This document shows positions 1-7,763 of a stretch of 44,751 bases of DNA, piece after piece. The stretch is taken from positions 1 through 44,751 of the forward strand of contig CBDTXZ010000003.1 in NCBI GenBank assembly GCA_965364515.1. The letters are read 5' to 3'. The notes under the pieces are model-generated. The model was not told the DNA's origin, did not search any database, and saw only the letters and a program-made list of their open reading frames with translations. Numbering within the stretch: position 1 is the first letter of the stretch; the number at the start of each line of letters is the position of its first letter. The stretch is from JAHEDH01 sp965364515 (GTDB lineage Bacteria > Actinomycetota > Acidimicrobiia > Spongiisociales > ZC4RG35). The position numbers and the translations under genes are program-made.

Positions 1-2
1 TG

Positions 3-44
3 CAGCAGTTCGTCACGGACCTCGCGGACTTCACTGCCTCTTGA
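3..44 (+). CDS. Partial C-terminus of the gene before the FecCD permease (probable ABC binding protein)
   Basis: Only the last 13 codons are inside the window; they read QQFVTDLADFTAS and end at a TGA at 42-44. The TTG start of the next gene (41-43) overlaps this stop, so the two are translationally coupled. Binding protein, permease and ATPase is the usual order in FecCD/BtuCD importers, so I infer that this is the end of the periplasmic-type binding lipoprotein. The visible residues alone cannot prove the family. Confidence 0.45.
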   Translation, partial: QQFVTDLADFTAS

Positions 45-1069
45 AAGGCACCTGGCTTCGAGGCAGGAGAGACCTGCGATGGCGTTTCGTCATCGCAGGT
101 CTCGTTGTCGTCCTCGTGGTCATGGTCGGTCTCGCCTTGACGCTTGGGGCTGCCGGTGTCGAGCGAACCGACGTGTGGCAGTCGTTGCTGCATCATCTCG
201 GCCTGAGACCCGACGCGCCACCGGCCGACGGAGTGGTGTGGGGAATCCGGATGCCGCGCGCCTTGCTTGCGGGCTTGGTGGGAGCGTTTCTGGGAATTGC
301 AGGGGTTGCTCTCCAGGGCTTGTATCGCAATCCGCTGGCCGACCCCCACCTGCTGGCGATCGGTCCTGGGGCCGCGATCGGAGCCGCCATCGGATCGCTC
401 GGTGCCGGAACCAGGGGAGCGGTCGCCGGCGGCGCCGCGATGGGTGTGGCAGCAGCGCTTCTGTCCCGAAGGGTTGCCCGCCGCCAGTCCGACGATGCGG
501 GCCGACTCGTGCTGGTCGGTGTGGCGCTGGGTGCCGTGTTGACCGCATGGGCGGGATTCATCGTCACGGGGTCCGATCGGACGCGAGTGCCTCCGATGGA
601 GTTCTGGCTGCTGGGAAACCTCGGATCGGCGACCTGGGTGTCCGTCCAGGCGCTCGCCGTGATCGGTGGCGCAGCCACGATCGTGTTGTTCGGGGCTTCT
701 CGGACGCTCGACCTCTTGGCGCTCGGTGAGACCGAAGCCACCCACCTCGGTGTCGATGTCGATCTCTCCGGCTCGATCGTCTCGATCGCAGTCGGGATGA
801 TGACCGGAGCCGCCGTCGGCGCTGGAGGCGTGATCGGATTCGTCGGATTGCTGATTCCGACGCTGATTCGGCCGATCGCTCCCTCGACCCACCGTTCGTT
901 GATCGTCGCTGCGGCGCTGGCAGGGAGCGCCTTCCTGATCGGAGCCGACACGTTCTCGAGGAACATCCTGGTACCGATCGAGATCCCGGTCGGGCTGGTC
1001 ACGACCGCGATCGGCGGCCCGGTGTTCCTCTGGCTGCTCGCTCGTCTCCGATCGGTGCAGTGGTCATGA
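41..1069 (+). CDS. FecCD/BtuC-family ABC transporter permease (siderophore, heme or cobalamin import)
   Basis: Membrane-spanning subunit of an iron-chelate, heme or corrinoid ABC importer. The 342-residue length and the hydrophobic pattern of about ten helices fit the FecCD family. Family landmarks are visible: R-M-P-R near residue 70, then G-A-F-L-G-I-A-G-V-A-L-Q-G, the Y-R-N-P-L-A-D-P-H-L-L segment, and near the C-terminus G-A-G-G-V-I-G-F-V-G-L-L-I-P. The start is a TTG that overlaps the preceding TGA (TTGA), and the stop overlaps the ATG of the ATPase (ATGA). The genes therefore form one tightly coupled transport operon. The substrate cannot be read from the sequence, and no riboswitch is in view because the operon begins before the window. 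Confidence 0.9.
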   Translation: MKGTWLRGRRDLRWRFVIAGLVVVLVVMVGLALTLGAAGVERTDVWQSLLHHLGLRPDAPPADGVVWGIRMPRALLAGLVGAFLGIAGVALQGLYRNPLADPHLLAIGPGAAIGAAIGSLGAGTRGAVAGGAAMGVAAALLSRRVARRQSDDAGRLVLVGVALGAVLTAWAGFIVTGSDRTRVPPMEFWLLGNLGSATWVSVQALAVIGGAATIVLFGASRTLDLLALGETEATHLGVDVDLSGSIVSIAVGMMTGAAVGAGGVIGFVGLLIPTLIRPIAPSTHRSLIVAAALAGSAFLIGADTFSRNILVPIEIPVGLVTTAIGGPVFLWLLARLRSVQWS

Positions 1070-1842
1070 CCGCCGTCGTGGTCGATACGGTCGGTGTGCG
1101 GATCGGCGATGCCATCCTGCTCGACGGAGTCTCGGTCCGGGTGTCGCCGGGCGAGGTCGTTGCCATCGTAGGACCGAACGGTGCCGGAAAATCGACGCTT
1201 CTGTCGGTGATGGCCGGCGATTCCCCACCGACCGCCGGTCGGGTCGAGATCGACGGAGGTGACGTTTCAGAGATGACGGTCGACCAGCTGTCACGCCTCC
1301 GTTCGATGCTCTCCCAGGATCTGCCAGCTCGGATCCCGCTTCGAGTGGGCGAGCTGGTCGAGCTCGGCCGCCATCCTCATCGCCGAGACCCGGAGAACTC
1401 TGACCGTCGAGACCGCGAAGTCGTTCGTCAGGCCATCAGTGCCGTCGAACTGAATGGCTGGGAGGATCGGATCGTCTCGACGCTGTCGGGAGGCGAGCGG
1501 CTTCGGGCGCATCTCGCACGGGTCATCGCCCAAGACACTCCGGTCGTTCTGCTCGACGAGCCCACCTCCGCACTGGACGTGGCTCACCAGGAGCACGTGT
1601 TGCGACTGTGCGAATCGCTTGCGCGTTCGGGGCGATCGGTGGCCCTCGTTCAGCACGACCTCAATGCCGCGGCTCGCTATGCAGACCGTGTCGTCGTCGT
1701 CGACCGGGGAGCCATCAAGGCTGACGGTCCTCCGGCACAGGTGCTGACAGGCGACCTGCTGAGCGATGTGTACCGCCAGCCGATGCTGGTGATCGACCAT
1801 CCGCACCGGGATTGCCCGCTGGTGCTGGTTGTAGATCGTTGA
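1066..1842 (+). CDS. ABC transporter ATP-binding protein, FecE/HmuV/BtuD type
   Basis: Cytoplasmic ATPase that powers the FecCD-type importer. In the 258-residue chain the Walker A is GPNGAGKST, the signature is LSGGERLRAHLARV, the Walker B is VVLLDEPTSALD, and a Q-H-D-L-N switch-histidine segment follows. I chose the ATG at 1066 because it overlaps the permease stop as ATGA; a GTG at 1060 is an in-frame alternative. Length and spacing are normal for the HmuV/FecE group. The last 128 bp are overlapped antisense by the convergent gene ending at 1715. The cargo (ferric siderophore, heme or corrinoid) is undecided. Confidence 0.92.
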   Translation: MTAVVVDTVGVRIGDAILLDGVSVRVSPGEVVAIVGPNGAGKSTLLSVMAGDSPPTAGRVEIDGGDVSEMTVDQLSRLRSMLSQDLPARIPLRVGELVELGRHPHRRDPENSDRRDREVVRQAISAVELNGWEDRIVSTLSGGERLRAHLARVIAQDTPVVLLDEPTSALDVAHQEHVLRLCESLARSGRSVALVQHDLNAAARYADRVVVVDRGAIKADGPPAQVLTGDLLSDVYRQPMLVIDHPHRDCPLVLVVDR

Positions 1843-2545
1843 TTCGTCGCTGGTTGAAGTGAAGCGACGGGCTGCGATCCTCTGAAATGACTCGATATCC
1901 GAGGTAGATCAGCGTCAGCCCGACGATCTCGGTCACATACAGAACCTCGACCATGCCTGCCCGGGTGAACGAGCCGCCGATGCCTGGCAGCAGCGCCCCG
2001 ATCGCGATCAGCCAGTTGCCGGTGACTCGGGGGCCGGAGCGGCCGCTCTTCTTCCGATAGCGCCACGCCGACCAGGCCGCTCCACCGACCAGCATGAACA
2101 GGGCGTATGTGTTGGCGAGAGGCGAGAACAGCCGCACCCACTGCCACTCCATGACCTCTCCCGACAGTCGGTGGGGCTCCACGAGCGAGAGGTCGAGCGG
2201 GGTGAGGATGACGAACGCCGACGCCATCGCGACGTATCCGATCAGGATCACCGAGATCCGGTCGGCGGTCTTCTGCTTCAGCAACAGGTAGGCGGTGCCC
2301 TGTGCGAGTGGTGCTCCTCCGAGGAGTGCGCCTGCGATGTACCACGATCGGAACACCACCGGGCTCCATCCGGCCACCGTGGTCGTGGCCTCGGTAAACG
2401 TCCCGAGCCCGTACAGCGCCACACCGATCATCCACCACAACAGGTAGCGCTTGGGATTCTTCCGCCAGTGCAGATACAGCACATAGGTGAAGTAGGCGGC
2501 GAAGACCGTGGTGATGATGGGGACGTACCTGATTGCTTCGAGCAA
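1715..2545 (-). CDS. Multi-pass membrane protein of unknown function
   Basis: I do not recognise a named family. After a short N-terminus the protein shows about seven hydrophobic stretches (for example VPIITTVFAAYFTYVLYL, LLWWMIGVALYGLGTFTEA, ISVILIGYVAMASAFVIL, LTLIYLGYRVI), so it should be an integral membrane protein. I prefer the TTG at 2545 because AGAGGAAAG lies 5 nt upstream on that strand; a TTG at 2596 would add 17 basic residues. The last roughly 45 residues are Pro/Gly/Arg-rich, unlike the rest, and are encoded antisense to the ABC ATPase. This suggests read-through after loss of an ancestral stop, or that the tail is dispensable. Confidence 0.7.
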   Translation of the reverse strand: MLEAIRYVPIITTVFAAYFTYVLYLHWRKNPKRYLLWWMIGVALYGLGTFTEATTTVAGWSPVVFRSWYIAGALLGGAPLAQGTAYLLLKQKTADRISVILIGYVAMASAFVILTPLDLSLVEPHRLSGEVMEWQWVRLFSPLANTYALFMLVGGAAWSAWRYRKKSGRSGPRVTGNWLIAIGALLPGIGGSFTRAGMVEVLYVTEIVGLTLIYLGYRVISEDRSPSLHFNQRRINDLQPAPAGNPGADGRSPASAGGTHRSAGRLSAPVPEDRQP

Positions 2546-2924
2546 ACCGTCTTTCCTCTTTCGCTGCGGTGACCCTACCGCCCACCGTGTTGACAACGAG
2601 TCGGATCACGGGGTGCATCCGATGGTTTCGCAGATCGAGCTCGGTCATGGTCGCAGAGCACAGGGTCTCGACCGTCTCGACATCGAGCCTTGCCGCTTGG
2701 CGAGCAGAGAGAGTGCATCTGTGTCGGGCGGCGACTCCGTCGTGTCGTCGGCCCGTGTTCGGCGTGGCTGCCGTCGGCATCAGAGGCTGCAGTGCTGCCT
2801 TCGGCCTTCATCCCTCTTGAAGGCAGGACATGGCGTTGTCTGCCGGCCGCGTTACCGTGACAGGGCACGGTGCGGTCCTCGAGACGGCCACCTGCGAGAC
2901 CACCCGAATGTGAGGCGCGTGCGC
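2546..2924. other. 379-bp divergent intergenic region
   Basis: This stretch separates the leftward membrane gene from the rightward CPBP protease gene. The CPBP frame stays open back to 2508, but the translated residues are Arg/Cys-rich and not protein-like. Minus-strand frames across it likewise lack hydrophobic or family patterns. A TTGACA occurs at 2590-2595, but no convincing -10 follows at the right distance. Beyond presumed divergent promoters I see nothing in it. Confidence 0.5.
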
Positions 2925-3674
2925 GTGACCAGTAGTGACTTGGCCGATCAGACTGCCGAGGTGACGCGCCTCCAGACGCAGTTGCGAAGACCTCTGGCTG
3001 CCATGATCGTGCTCCTCGTGGCCTGGAACGTGCTCGCCAACACCCTTCCGCAGGCCGCCCAACTCCCGACCAGCGTCATCGCCACCTTCCTCCTCATCCT
3101 CGTTGCCCGTCGCTCGGGCCTCGAATGGTCGCAGGTCGGCATGGCGCGCAGGGACCTGGCAAATGGTGTCAGAGTCGGTGTCATTGCGGCGGGGGTCGTG
3201 ATCCTGGCGTTGATCACAGCGGCCGCCGTCCCGGCGACCCTGAGCGTCTTTGCCGACGGTCGGTTCGTCGCCATGGGGATGCCTCGAGCGCTGTACGAGA
3301 TGCTGTTGAGGATCCCGCTCGCGGTCGCTTTCGCCGAGGAGGTCGCGTTCCGAGGTGTGCTCCTCGGAATGCTGATGGTTCGGATGACTCCGCTGCGCGC
3401 CGCGCTCGTTTCCTCGGCGATCTTCGGTCTGTGGCACGTCCTTCCAGCCATCGCAGCCCTCGAGACGACGTCGGGAATCGCAGAGGCGTCTTCGAACGGC
3501 GCCCAGATCGGTCTCGTCGTCGGTCAGGTGCTCTTGACGGGGATCGCGGGGCTCGTCTTCTGCTGGCTACGACTGCGAGGGAGGCATCTTGCTTCGGCCA
3601 TCCTCGTCCATGCACCACTCAACTCCGTGTCATTTGCCATCGGATGGCTCGCAGTGCAGAACGCCTGGGCTTGA
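2925..3674 (+). CDS. CPBP-family intramembrane metalloprotease (CAAX/ABI-like)
   Basis: Predicted membrane-embedded zinc protease of the Rce1/ABI family; in bacteria such proteins are linked to prenyl-protein or bacteriocin-related processing. In the 249-residue chain the E-E-V-A-F-R-G motif (E138, E139, R143) supplies the first catalytic/metal cluster, F-G-L-W-H (H171) the second, and I-L-V-H-A-P-L-N-S near the end the third. About six to seven helices surround them. Starts in this frame are GTG at 2910, 2919 and 2925. I chose 2925 because a GAGG lies about 9 nt before it. It is monocistronic, with convergent neighbours downstream. Substrate unknown. Confidence 0.85.
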   Translation: MTSSDLADQTAEVTRLQTQLRRPLAAMIVLLVAWNVLANTLPQAAQLPTSVIATFLLILVARRSGLEWSQVGMARRDLANGVRVGVIAAGVVILALITAAAVPATLSVFADGRFVAMGMPRALYEMLLRIPLAVAFAEEVAFRGVLLGMLMVRMTPLRAALVSSAIFGLWHVLPAIAALETTSGIAEASSNGAQIGLVVGQVLLTGIAGLVFCWLRLRGRHLASAILVHAPLNSVSFAIGWLAVQNAWA

Positions 3675-3827
3675 ACCGCATCGACGGTCCGCCGATGGCG
3701 CCGCCCGTCCGTCGCCACCAAACCGAGATCTCGGCTCGGATGGAGCTCCCGGGAGTCCGACGGTGATCGGTCCGGTCTGCGGAACCAGACACGCGCCTCC
3801 GTCGCTGCGCTGATACCCGACGGTTGG

Positions 3828-4037
3828 TCAGCGGTCCAACGCAACCAGATGGGTGAACGCCGCCTCGACGGTGAGGGCCTGCTCCACGAGAGTGTTTTTG
3901 ACACCGGGATCGATGTCGAGCGACTCGAGCCACTCACGGTGGGCCGTCGCAGCCTGGCGATGAACCTCGACGTCGGCATGGCCCGCATATGCATCGACGA
4001 TTGCGTTCGTGTATTGCTGGTACACCATGTAAGCCAA
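3828..4037 (-). CDS. Small conserved-looking protein (69 aa), function unknown
   Basis: A 69-residue, mostly helical, soluble-looking protein (MAYMVYQQYTNAIVDAY at the start, QALTVEAAFTHLVALDR at the end). No motif is recognised. The start is probably the TTG at 4037, because TAGGGG lies 5 nt before it; an ATG at 4028 is the alternative. Its Shine-Dalgarno sequence overlaps the stop of the SnoaL/UBP gene (4046), so the pair is almost certainly co-transcribed and translationally coupled. That makes it a candidate partner or accessory of the zinc-finger protein. Confidence 0.65.
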   Translation of the reverse strand: MAYMVYQQYTNAIVDAYAGHADVEVHRQAATAHREWLESLDIDPGVKNTLVEQALTVEAAFTHLVALDR

Positions 4038-4045
4038 ACCGGCCC

Positions 4046-4828
4046 CTACCGATACTTGTCGAGGGTGGCCGTCTCGAAGAAGGCTCCGTCCTCGTAGCAG
4101 AACATCCAGCCCTCATCCATCCGGATCGATCGCATGAGGGCATGGCCGGTCTCTTCGTAGTGCTTCTTCATGTGCATGTTCTTCGAGGTGTCGCAGCAGC
4201 CGACGAAACCACAGGTCATGCACATGCGCAACGCCGGCCAATAATCGCCCGCCTCGTAGCACTGCGAACACATCCGTGTGGGCGGTTCCGTCACTTGGAT
4301 CTGCTCGAGATGCGCACAGTCCTTGTCGCCCGCTTGACCCGTGAAGACGACCTTGAGGAGGAACTCGGGAGGTGAGACCGGATACAGCGGCGCGCGGTCC
4401 ATCTGATCAGGTGGGTTGATCAAGCCGAGCTCGCGAAGGACGCCGAGCACCTCGGGCAGTTCGACATTCTCGAAGCGGACGGCGAACGCATCCTCGATCG
4501 GCTTGAGGGAGATGTCCGCGATCCAGGTGACCCGGTTGCCCGAGCCCGGGGCACCCCAGAGCACTGCGTCGTGCGTTCCATCGAGGGTGAGGGTCGCCGA
4601 GTACCCCTCGTCCGAAGGCGTCAGTTCGGTGATCGTCACGGTCAGATCCGACATCGCATTGTCGAGATCGTTCAGGATCTTCATGAAGCGATCCGTGGCC
4701 GTCGGTTCGTCGTCTGCCGGGATGTGCGACCAGAACTGTGGAGCGATGTACTCGGTGAGGGCATCGAAGTCGCCTTCCGCAAGCGACTCGATCAACCCAT
4801 GGAGGCGCGCTTCTGCATGCTTGGACAT
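4046..4828 (-). CDS. SnoaL-like domain fused to a UBP-type zinc finger
   Basis: A 260-residue cytoplasmic protein of two parts. Residues 1 to about 120 resemble the SnoaL/NTF2-like fold (ester-cyclase type: RLHGLIESLAEGDFDALTEY, then a beta-rich segment ending in I-A-D-I-S-L). Residues about 171-250 form a zinc finger like that of ubiquitin-specific proteases: C-A-H-L, then C-S-Q-C, C-M-T-C-G-F-V-G-C-C, H-M-K-K-H, T-G-H and W-M-F-C-Y. Bacteria with this finger lack classical ubiquitin, so its ligand is unknown. The start at 4828 has AGGA 5 nt upstream; the adjacent ATG at 4831 is too close. It forms an operon with the 69-residue gene downstream. Confidence 0.8.
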   Translation of the reverse strand: MSKHAEARLHGLIESLAEGDFDALTEYIAPQFWSHIPADDEPTATDRFMKILNDLDNAMSDLTVTITELTPSDEGYSATLTLDGTHDAVLWGAPGSGNRVTWIADISLKPIEDAFAVRFENVELPEVLGVLRELGLINPPDQMDRAPLYPVSPPEFLLKVVFTGQAGDKDCAHLEQIQVTEPPTRMCSQCYEAGDYWPALRMCMTCGFVGCCDTSKNMHMKKHYEETGHALMRSIRMDEGWMFCYEDGAFFETATLDKYR

Positions 4829-4995
4829 CATGGTCCTCTCGTCGGCCACACGTCGGACGCTACCTCCCACGGCCTGTTCGCGTCGGCGCCTGTACGGAGT
4901 TGCCGACTCGGCTTCGGGCAATGCGGTCCGATGGACTCTGGGTCCGACCCAAACGTTCATCCACAGTGGAGTCGTCGAGGTTCAGGAGGACCGAC
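4829..4995. promoter_or_regulatory. Divergent promoter region
   Basis: The 167 bp between two divergent starts must carry both promoters. I see the two Shine-Dalgarno sequences (leftward AGGA at 4834-4837 and rightward AGGAGGA at 4984-4990) but no consensus -35/-10 pair that I would defend. Confidence 0.35.
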
Positions 4996-5442
4996 ATGAC
5001 GAACGTGCGGACCGGAATCAGGCTGCTACTGGGATTGGTCGCCGTCGGGAACGGCGCCATCGGCCTACTCGGCGTGCTTCCGGGCGTTCCCGTCAGCAGG
5101 GTGGCGACGGCCTTCTACTCGGCATCGCTGACTGTCGACCCGCAGACCGAGCACATCACCGAGATGTTCGGCGCATACATGCTCACGGTGGGCGTGCTCG
5201 CCGGGTTCGCAGCGTTCCGGCCCGAGAGATACCAGGTCATCACCTTTTCGGTGGCCGCAATGCTCTCGCTCCGAACCGTCCAGCGGATCGTGTTCGCCTC
5301 AGAGCAGAGCGACGTGTTCGGAATCTCCGGCTTGTACTACTGGTCGCAGACAGTGGTGTTCTTTGCAATCGGGGTGGGGCTCGCGTGGCTCGGTTGGAAG
5401 CTCAGCGGGGAGAGATCCAACGGCGAAACCATCGAGGCCTGA
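4996..5442 (+). CDS. Four-helix membrane protein, function unknown
   Basis: A 148-residue protein with four hydrophobic helices (LLLGLVAVGNGAIGLLGVL, GAYMLTVGVLAGFAAF, a helix around VAAMLSLRTVQRIVF, and TVVFFAIGVGLAWLGW). It looks like the small DUF4345-type membrane proteins, but I cannot assign a family with certainty. The ATG at 4996 follows an excellent AGGAGGA with 5 nt spacing. The stop TGA (5440-5442) abuts the convergent stop of the GNAT gene, so the two stops together form the palindrome TGATCA. Confidence 0.75.
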   Translation: MTNVRTGIRLLLGLVAVGNGAIGLLGVLPGVPVSRVATAFYSASLTVDPQTEHITEMFGAYMLTVGVLAGFAAFRPERYQVITFSVAAMLSLRTVQRIVFASEQSDVFGISGLYYWSQTVVFFAIGVGLAWLGWKLSGERSNGETIEA

Positions 5443-6456
5443 TCAGACGCCCATCTCGAGCAGGGCGAACACCCGACCTGGTGTGGCACCCAGCGCCCGG
5501 ACGAGCGACTGCGGGCGGGTGTTCTCGGATCTGATCCACGATGCCTCCAACGTTCGATAGCCCTTGGAGAGCAGACGCGCCGCCAGTGTCGATCCCAACG
5601 CCATCGCCACGCTCTGCCTACGCCAGCCTGGTGCGACGCCTATCGAGACCAAACGGGCGCGGTCGACGGGAGGCTCCTGCCACACGTCGGGGAGACAGAG
5701 CAGCACCCCTGCGATCTCCCCGGCACCGTCTTCGGCCAACAGCACGAGATCGACATCGACCGCGGGCAGCAGTCGTCGAGCGAGACTCTCTCCCGCAGAT
5801 CGGCTTCGAAGGACCCGGCCGTGGCGACTTCCGAACACGGAATCTTGGAACGCCTCGATACGTCGGATCTCGTCATCGATCTTCGAGGGATCGGGGTTCC
5901 GGATCTCGATGCCACCAGGCGGTTCGTGCCGAAAGGCGGGAACTCGATCGCGTGTGAACTCGAAGCTGACCAGCCGCTTCCGCACTGCGAATCCCGCAGA
6001 CCGGAACACGTCGAGATAGAAGGACGGGTTGTGTGCCGTGAACACCGTGTGAGGCCGGTCGAATCCTTCGATCAGGAGGCCCGCCCTGAGCTCGTCGACC
6101 CGGGGACCGACCACCGAGGTCCTCCCCACGGCCCGAAGCCAGTCGACACAGCGCTCCAGCGCCGCCTTCCCTGCGAACACGCTGTCTGGCAGGCACTCGA
6201 ACAGCCCGACCCACCCCTCGTCGGCATCGGCCGCCGAGATCCCCATCGCCCTCGCCACCGGGCGACCGTCATCGAATACGACCACGGCGAGCATCTCGAT
6301 CTCTCCCGACGCCGACCGGGCCAGGCATTCGTCGATCGCTTGCTCGGAGTCCGGCGCCCAGACCGGATCGGTGGCGTACAGGGCCGGAGCGACGCTCCGA
6401 AACGCCGTCAGGACTCCGTCGTCTCGGGTTGTCGACGAGACTTGGATCATCGACAT
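5443..6456 (-). CDS. GNAT-fold N-acyltransferase, last gene of the five-gene overlapping operon
   Basis: A 337-residue protein with a GNAT acyl-CoA-binding core in its C-terminal third: V-S-I-G-V-A-P-G-W-R-R-Q-S-V-A-M-A-L followed by a helix and A-S-W-I-R-S-E-N-T-R-P. The N-terminal half has a second alpha/beta segment of similar size, recalling double-GNAT (FemX/MprF-like) transferases; that comparison is inference. It overlaps the adenylating-enzyme gene: ATG at 6456 lies inside its end, and a second ATG at 6450 forms ATGA with its stop. It should transfer an acyl or aminoacyl group to an amine made by this operon. Substrate unknown. Confidence 0.8.
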   Translation of the reverse strand: MSMIQVSSTTRDDGVLTAFRSVAPALYATDPVWAPDSEQAIDECLARSASGEIEMLAVVVFDDGRPVARAMGISAADADEGWVGLFECLPDSVFAGKAALERCVDWLRAVGRTSVVGPRVDELRAGLLIEGFDRPHTVFTAHNPSFYLDVFRSAGFAVRKRLVSFEFTRDRVPAFRHEPPGGIEIRNPDPSKIDDEIRRIEAFQDSVFGSRHGRVLRSRSAGESLARRLLPAVDVDLVLLAEDGAGEIAGVLLCLPDVWQEPPVDRARLVSIGVAPGWRRQSVAMALGSTLAARLLSKGYRTLEASWIRSENTRPQSLVRALGATPGRVFALLEMGV

Positions 6457-7763
6457 CTGTTCACCACCCGCACCAATTTGTGCGAGATCGGGTCGCGCAA
6501 CGGGGGAGCGGTGCTGAACCGGACGGTGCCGATCCGACCACCGGCGCGAGCTGACCAGTGCTCGAGGTTGGCGATGATCGCCTGCCGGATCGCCCCAGTG
6601 TCGGCCCCTTCGACCAGATCGAGCCGGATCTCGATCTCATCGGGGGTTAGCTGGATCGCCTGATACTCGACGATGTCGGCCGATGCCTGGTTGACGGAGC
6701 GCCGTACGTAGTCGGGCATCAGCCGAACGCTGCCGCCGCCCAACCCAGTGAGCAGAAACACCGAATCAGCCCTGCCGTGGATCCGGTCGATCCGACGAAA
6801 GGCCGACCCGCATGAGCATGAACGGTCGCCCACCTCGATCAGGTCGTTCAGCTCGTAGCGGATGAACGGTTGTGTCCGCCGGTAGAGGTCCGTGACGACC
6901 ACCCGCCTCGCCTCGCCCAATGTATCGCCCGCGGTGTCCAGTTCGACGAGCGCGGTGTCCTCGCTGAGATGGAGGCGACCTTCACGGCAGGTGAACCCGA
7001 GCATGCCCTCGGCACCCTGATAGATCTCCGACACCGGCGCTCCGAACGCGTCCGAGAGGCGTGCTTTCGTGGTGGCGTCAGCTTCCTCGGCATACACGAT
7101 CACCGCTTCGATGGGTCCCTCGATCCGCCTCGCCTGCTCCGCAAGGAGCACGAGCAGTGACGGCGGCCCGGCGAGCACGTTCAGGCGATGGAGATTCACG
7201 AGTTTCACGAGCTCGTCGACTGGCACGAAGTAGTCGACGTACTGCAACTCCACCCCGAGCGCAGTGACAGCCGTGAATGCCGGATTGTTGGTGCGGAGCG
7301 CGAACAGGACCCGGCGCTCCTCCAGGTCGCCGGGGATGCCGCTCCGGGCCCACACCAGGGCGGCATACGCCGCTCGTTCCCTGGCCGAGAGCACCGTCAA
7401 CACCTTGTTGCCCGATGTCCCGCTCGAGAGTCCCACTGCGTAGCCGCCCGGGTAGAGGTCGGTCAGGCCGAGTCGCTCCTGTGAAATCCGGAACGCCACC
7501 AGCTCGTCGCGATCGAGTTGGGCGGTGTTGATCTCATTGAAGTGCTCCATCATCAGCGACTTCGTCATCCGAGGTACGGACGAAAGCTCGATGTCGCCGG
7601 GCGGGATGCGATGGCGGTAGTAGGGGGACCGCTGCCGAACGTGGGCGAGGATGCGTGCGAGACGACGCCGTTGATGTCGTTGCAGTCGCTCTTCACTCCA
7701 TCGTTCGGTTCGCCACTGCAGGTAGCGGGCCACCGTTTGCCACCCGTATCGGGCGAGCCTCAT
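6447..7763 (-). CDS. PaaK/coenzyme F390 synthetase-like adenylate-forming enzyme
   Basis: A 438-residue ATP-dependent carboxylate-activating enzyme of the PaaK/CapK/F390-synthetase branch of the ANL superfamily. The N-terminus has the typical LQWRTERWSEERLQRHQRRR and ILAHVRQRSPYYR helices. The phosphate-binding loop is G-L-S-S-G-T-S-G-N-K. A5-like E-I-Y-Q-G-A-E-G and R-Y-E-L-N-D-L follow, then a small C-S-C-G segment typical of this branch, and the mobile C-terminal domain. The ATG at 7763 overlaps the transporter stop (ATGA); the frame is open further upstream but that part lies within the transporter gene. It probably activates an acid for the GNAT enzyme encoded next. The identity of the acid is not visible. 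Confidence 0.85.
   Translation of the reverse strand: MRLARYGWQTVARYLQWRTERWSEERLQRHQRRRLARILAHVRQRSPYYRHRIPPGDIELSSVPRMTKSLMMEHFNEINTAQLDRDELVAFRISQERLGLTDLYPGGYAVGLSSGTSGNKVLTVLSARERAAYAALVWARSGIPGDLEERRVLFALRTNNPAFTAVTALGVELQYVDYFVPVDELVKLVNLHRLNVLAGPPSLLVLLAEQARRIEGPIEAVIVYAEEADATTKARLSDAFGAPVSEIYQGAEGMLGFTCREGRLHLSEDTALVELDTAGDTLGEARRVVVTDLYRRTQPFIRYELNDLIEVGDRSCSCGSAFRRIDRIHGRADSVFLLTGLGGGSVRLMPDYVRRSVNQASADIVEYQAIQLTPDEIEIRLDLVEGADTGAIRQAIIANLEHWSARAGGRIGTVRFSTAPPLRDPISHKLVRVVNRCR

Noticed and set aside
2590..2618. TTGACA as a -35 element for the CPBP gene
   Set aside because: The bases 17 nt downstream (GTGCAT) do not resemble a -10, and the site is more than 300 bp from the chosen start.
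2508..2924. N-terminal extension of the CPBP protease (frame open from 2508)
   Set aside because: The translated extension is Arg/Cys/His-rich and unlike the membrane protein that follows; a GTG with a nearby GAGG at 2925 fits better.
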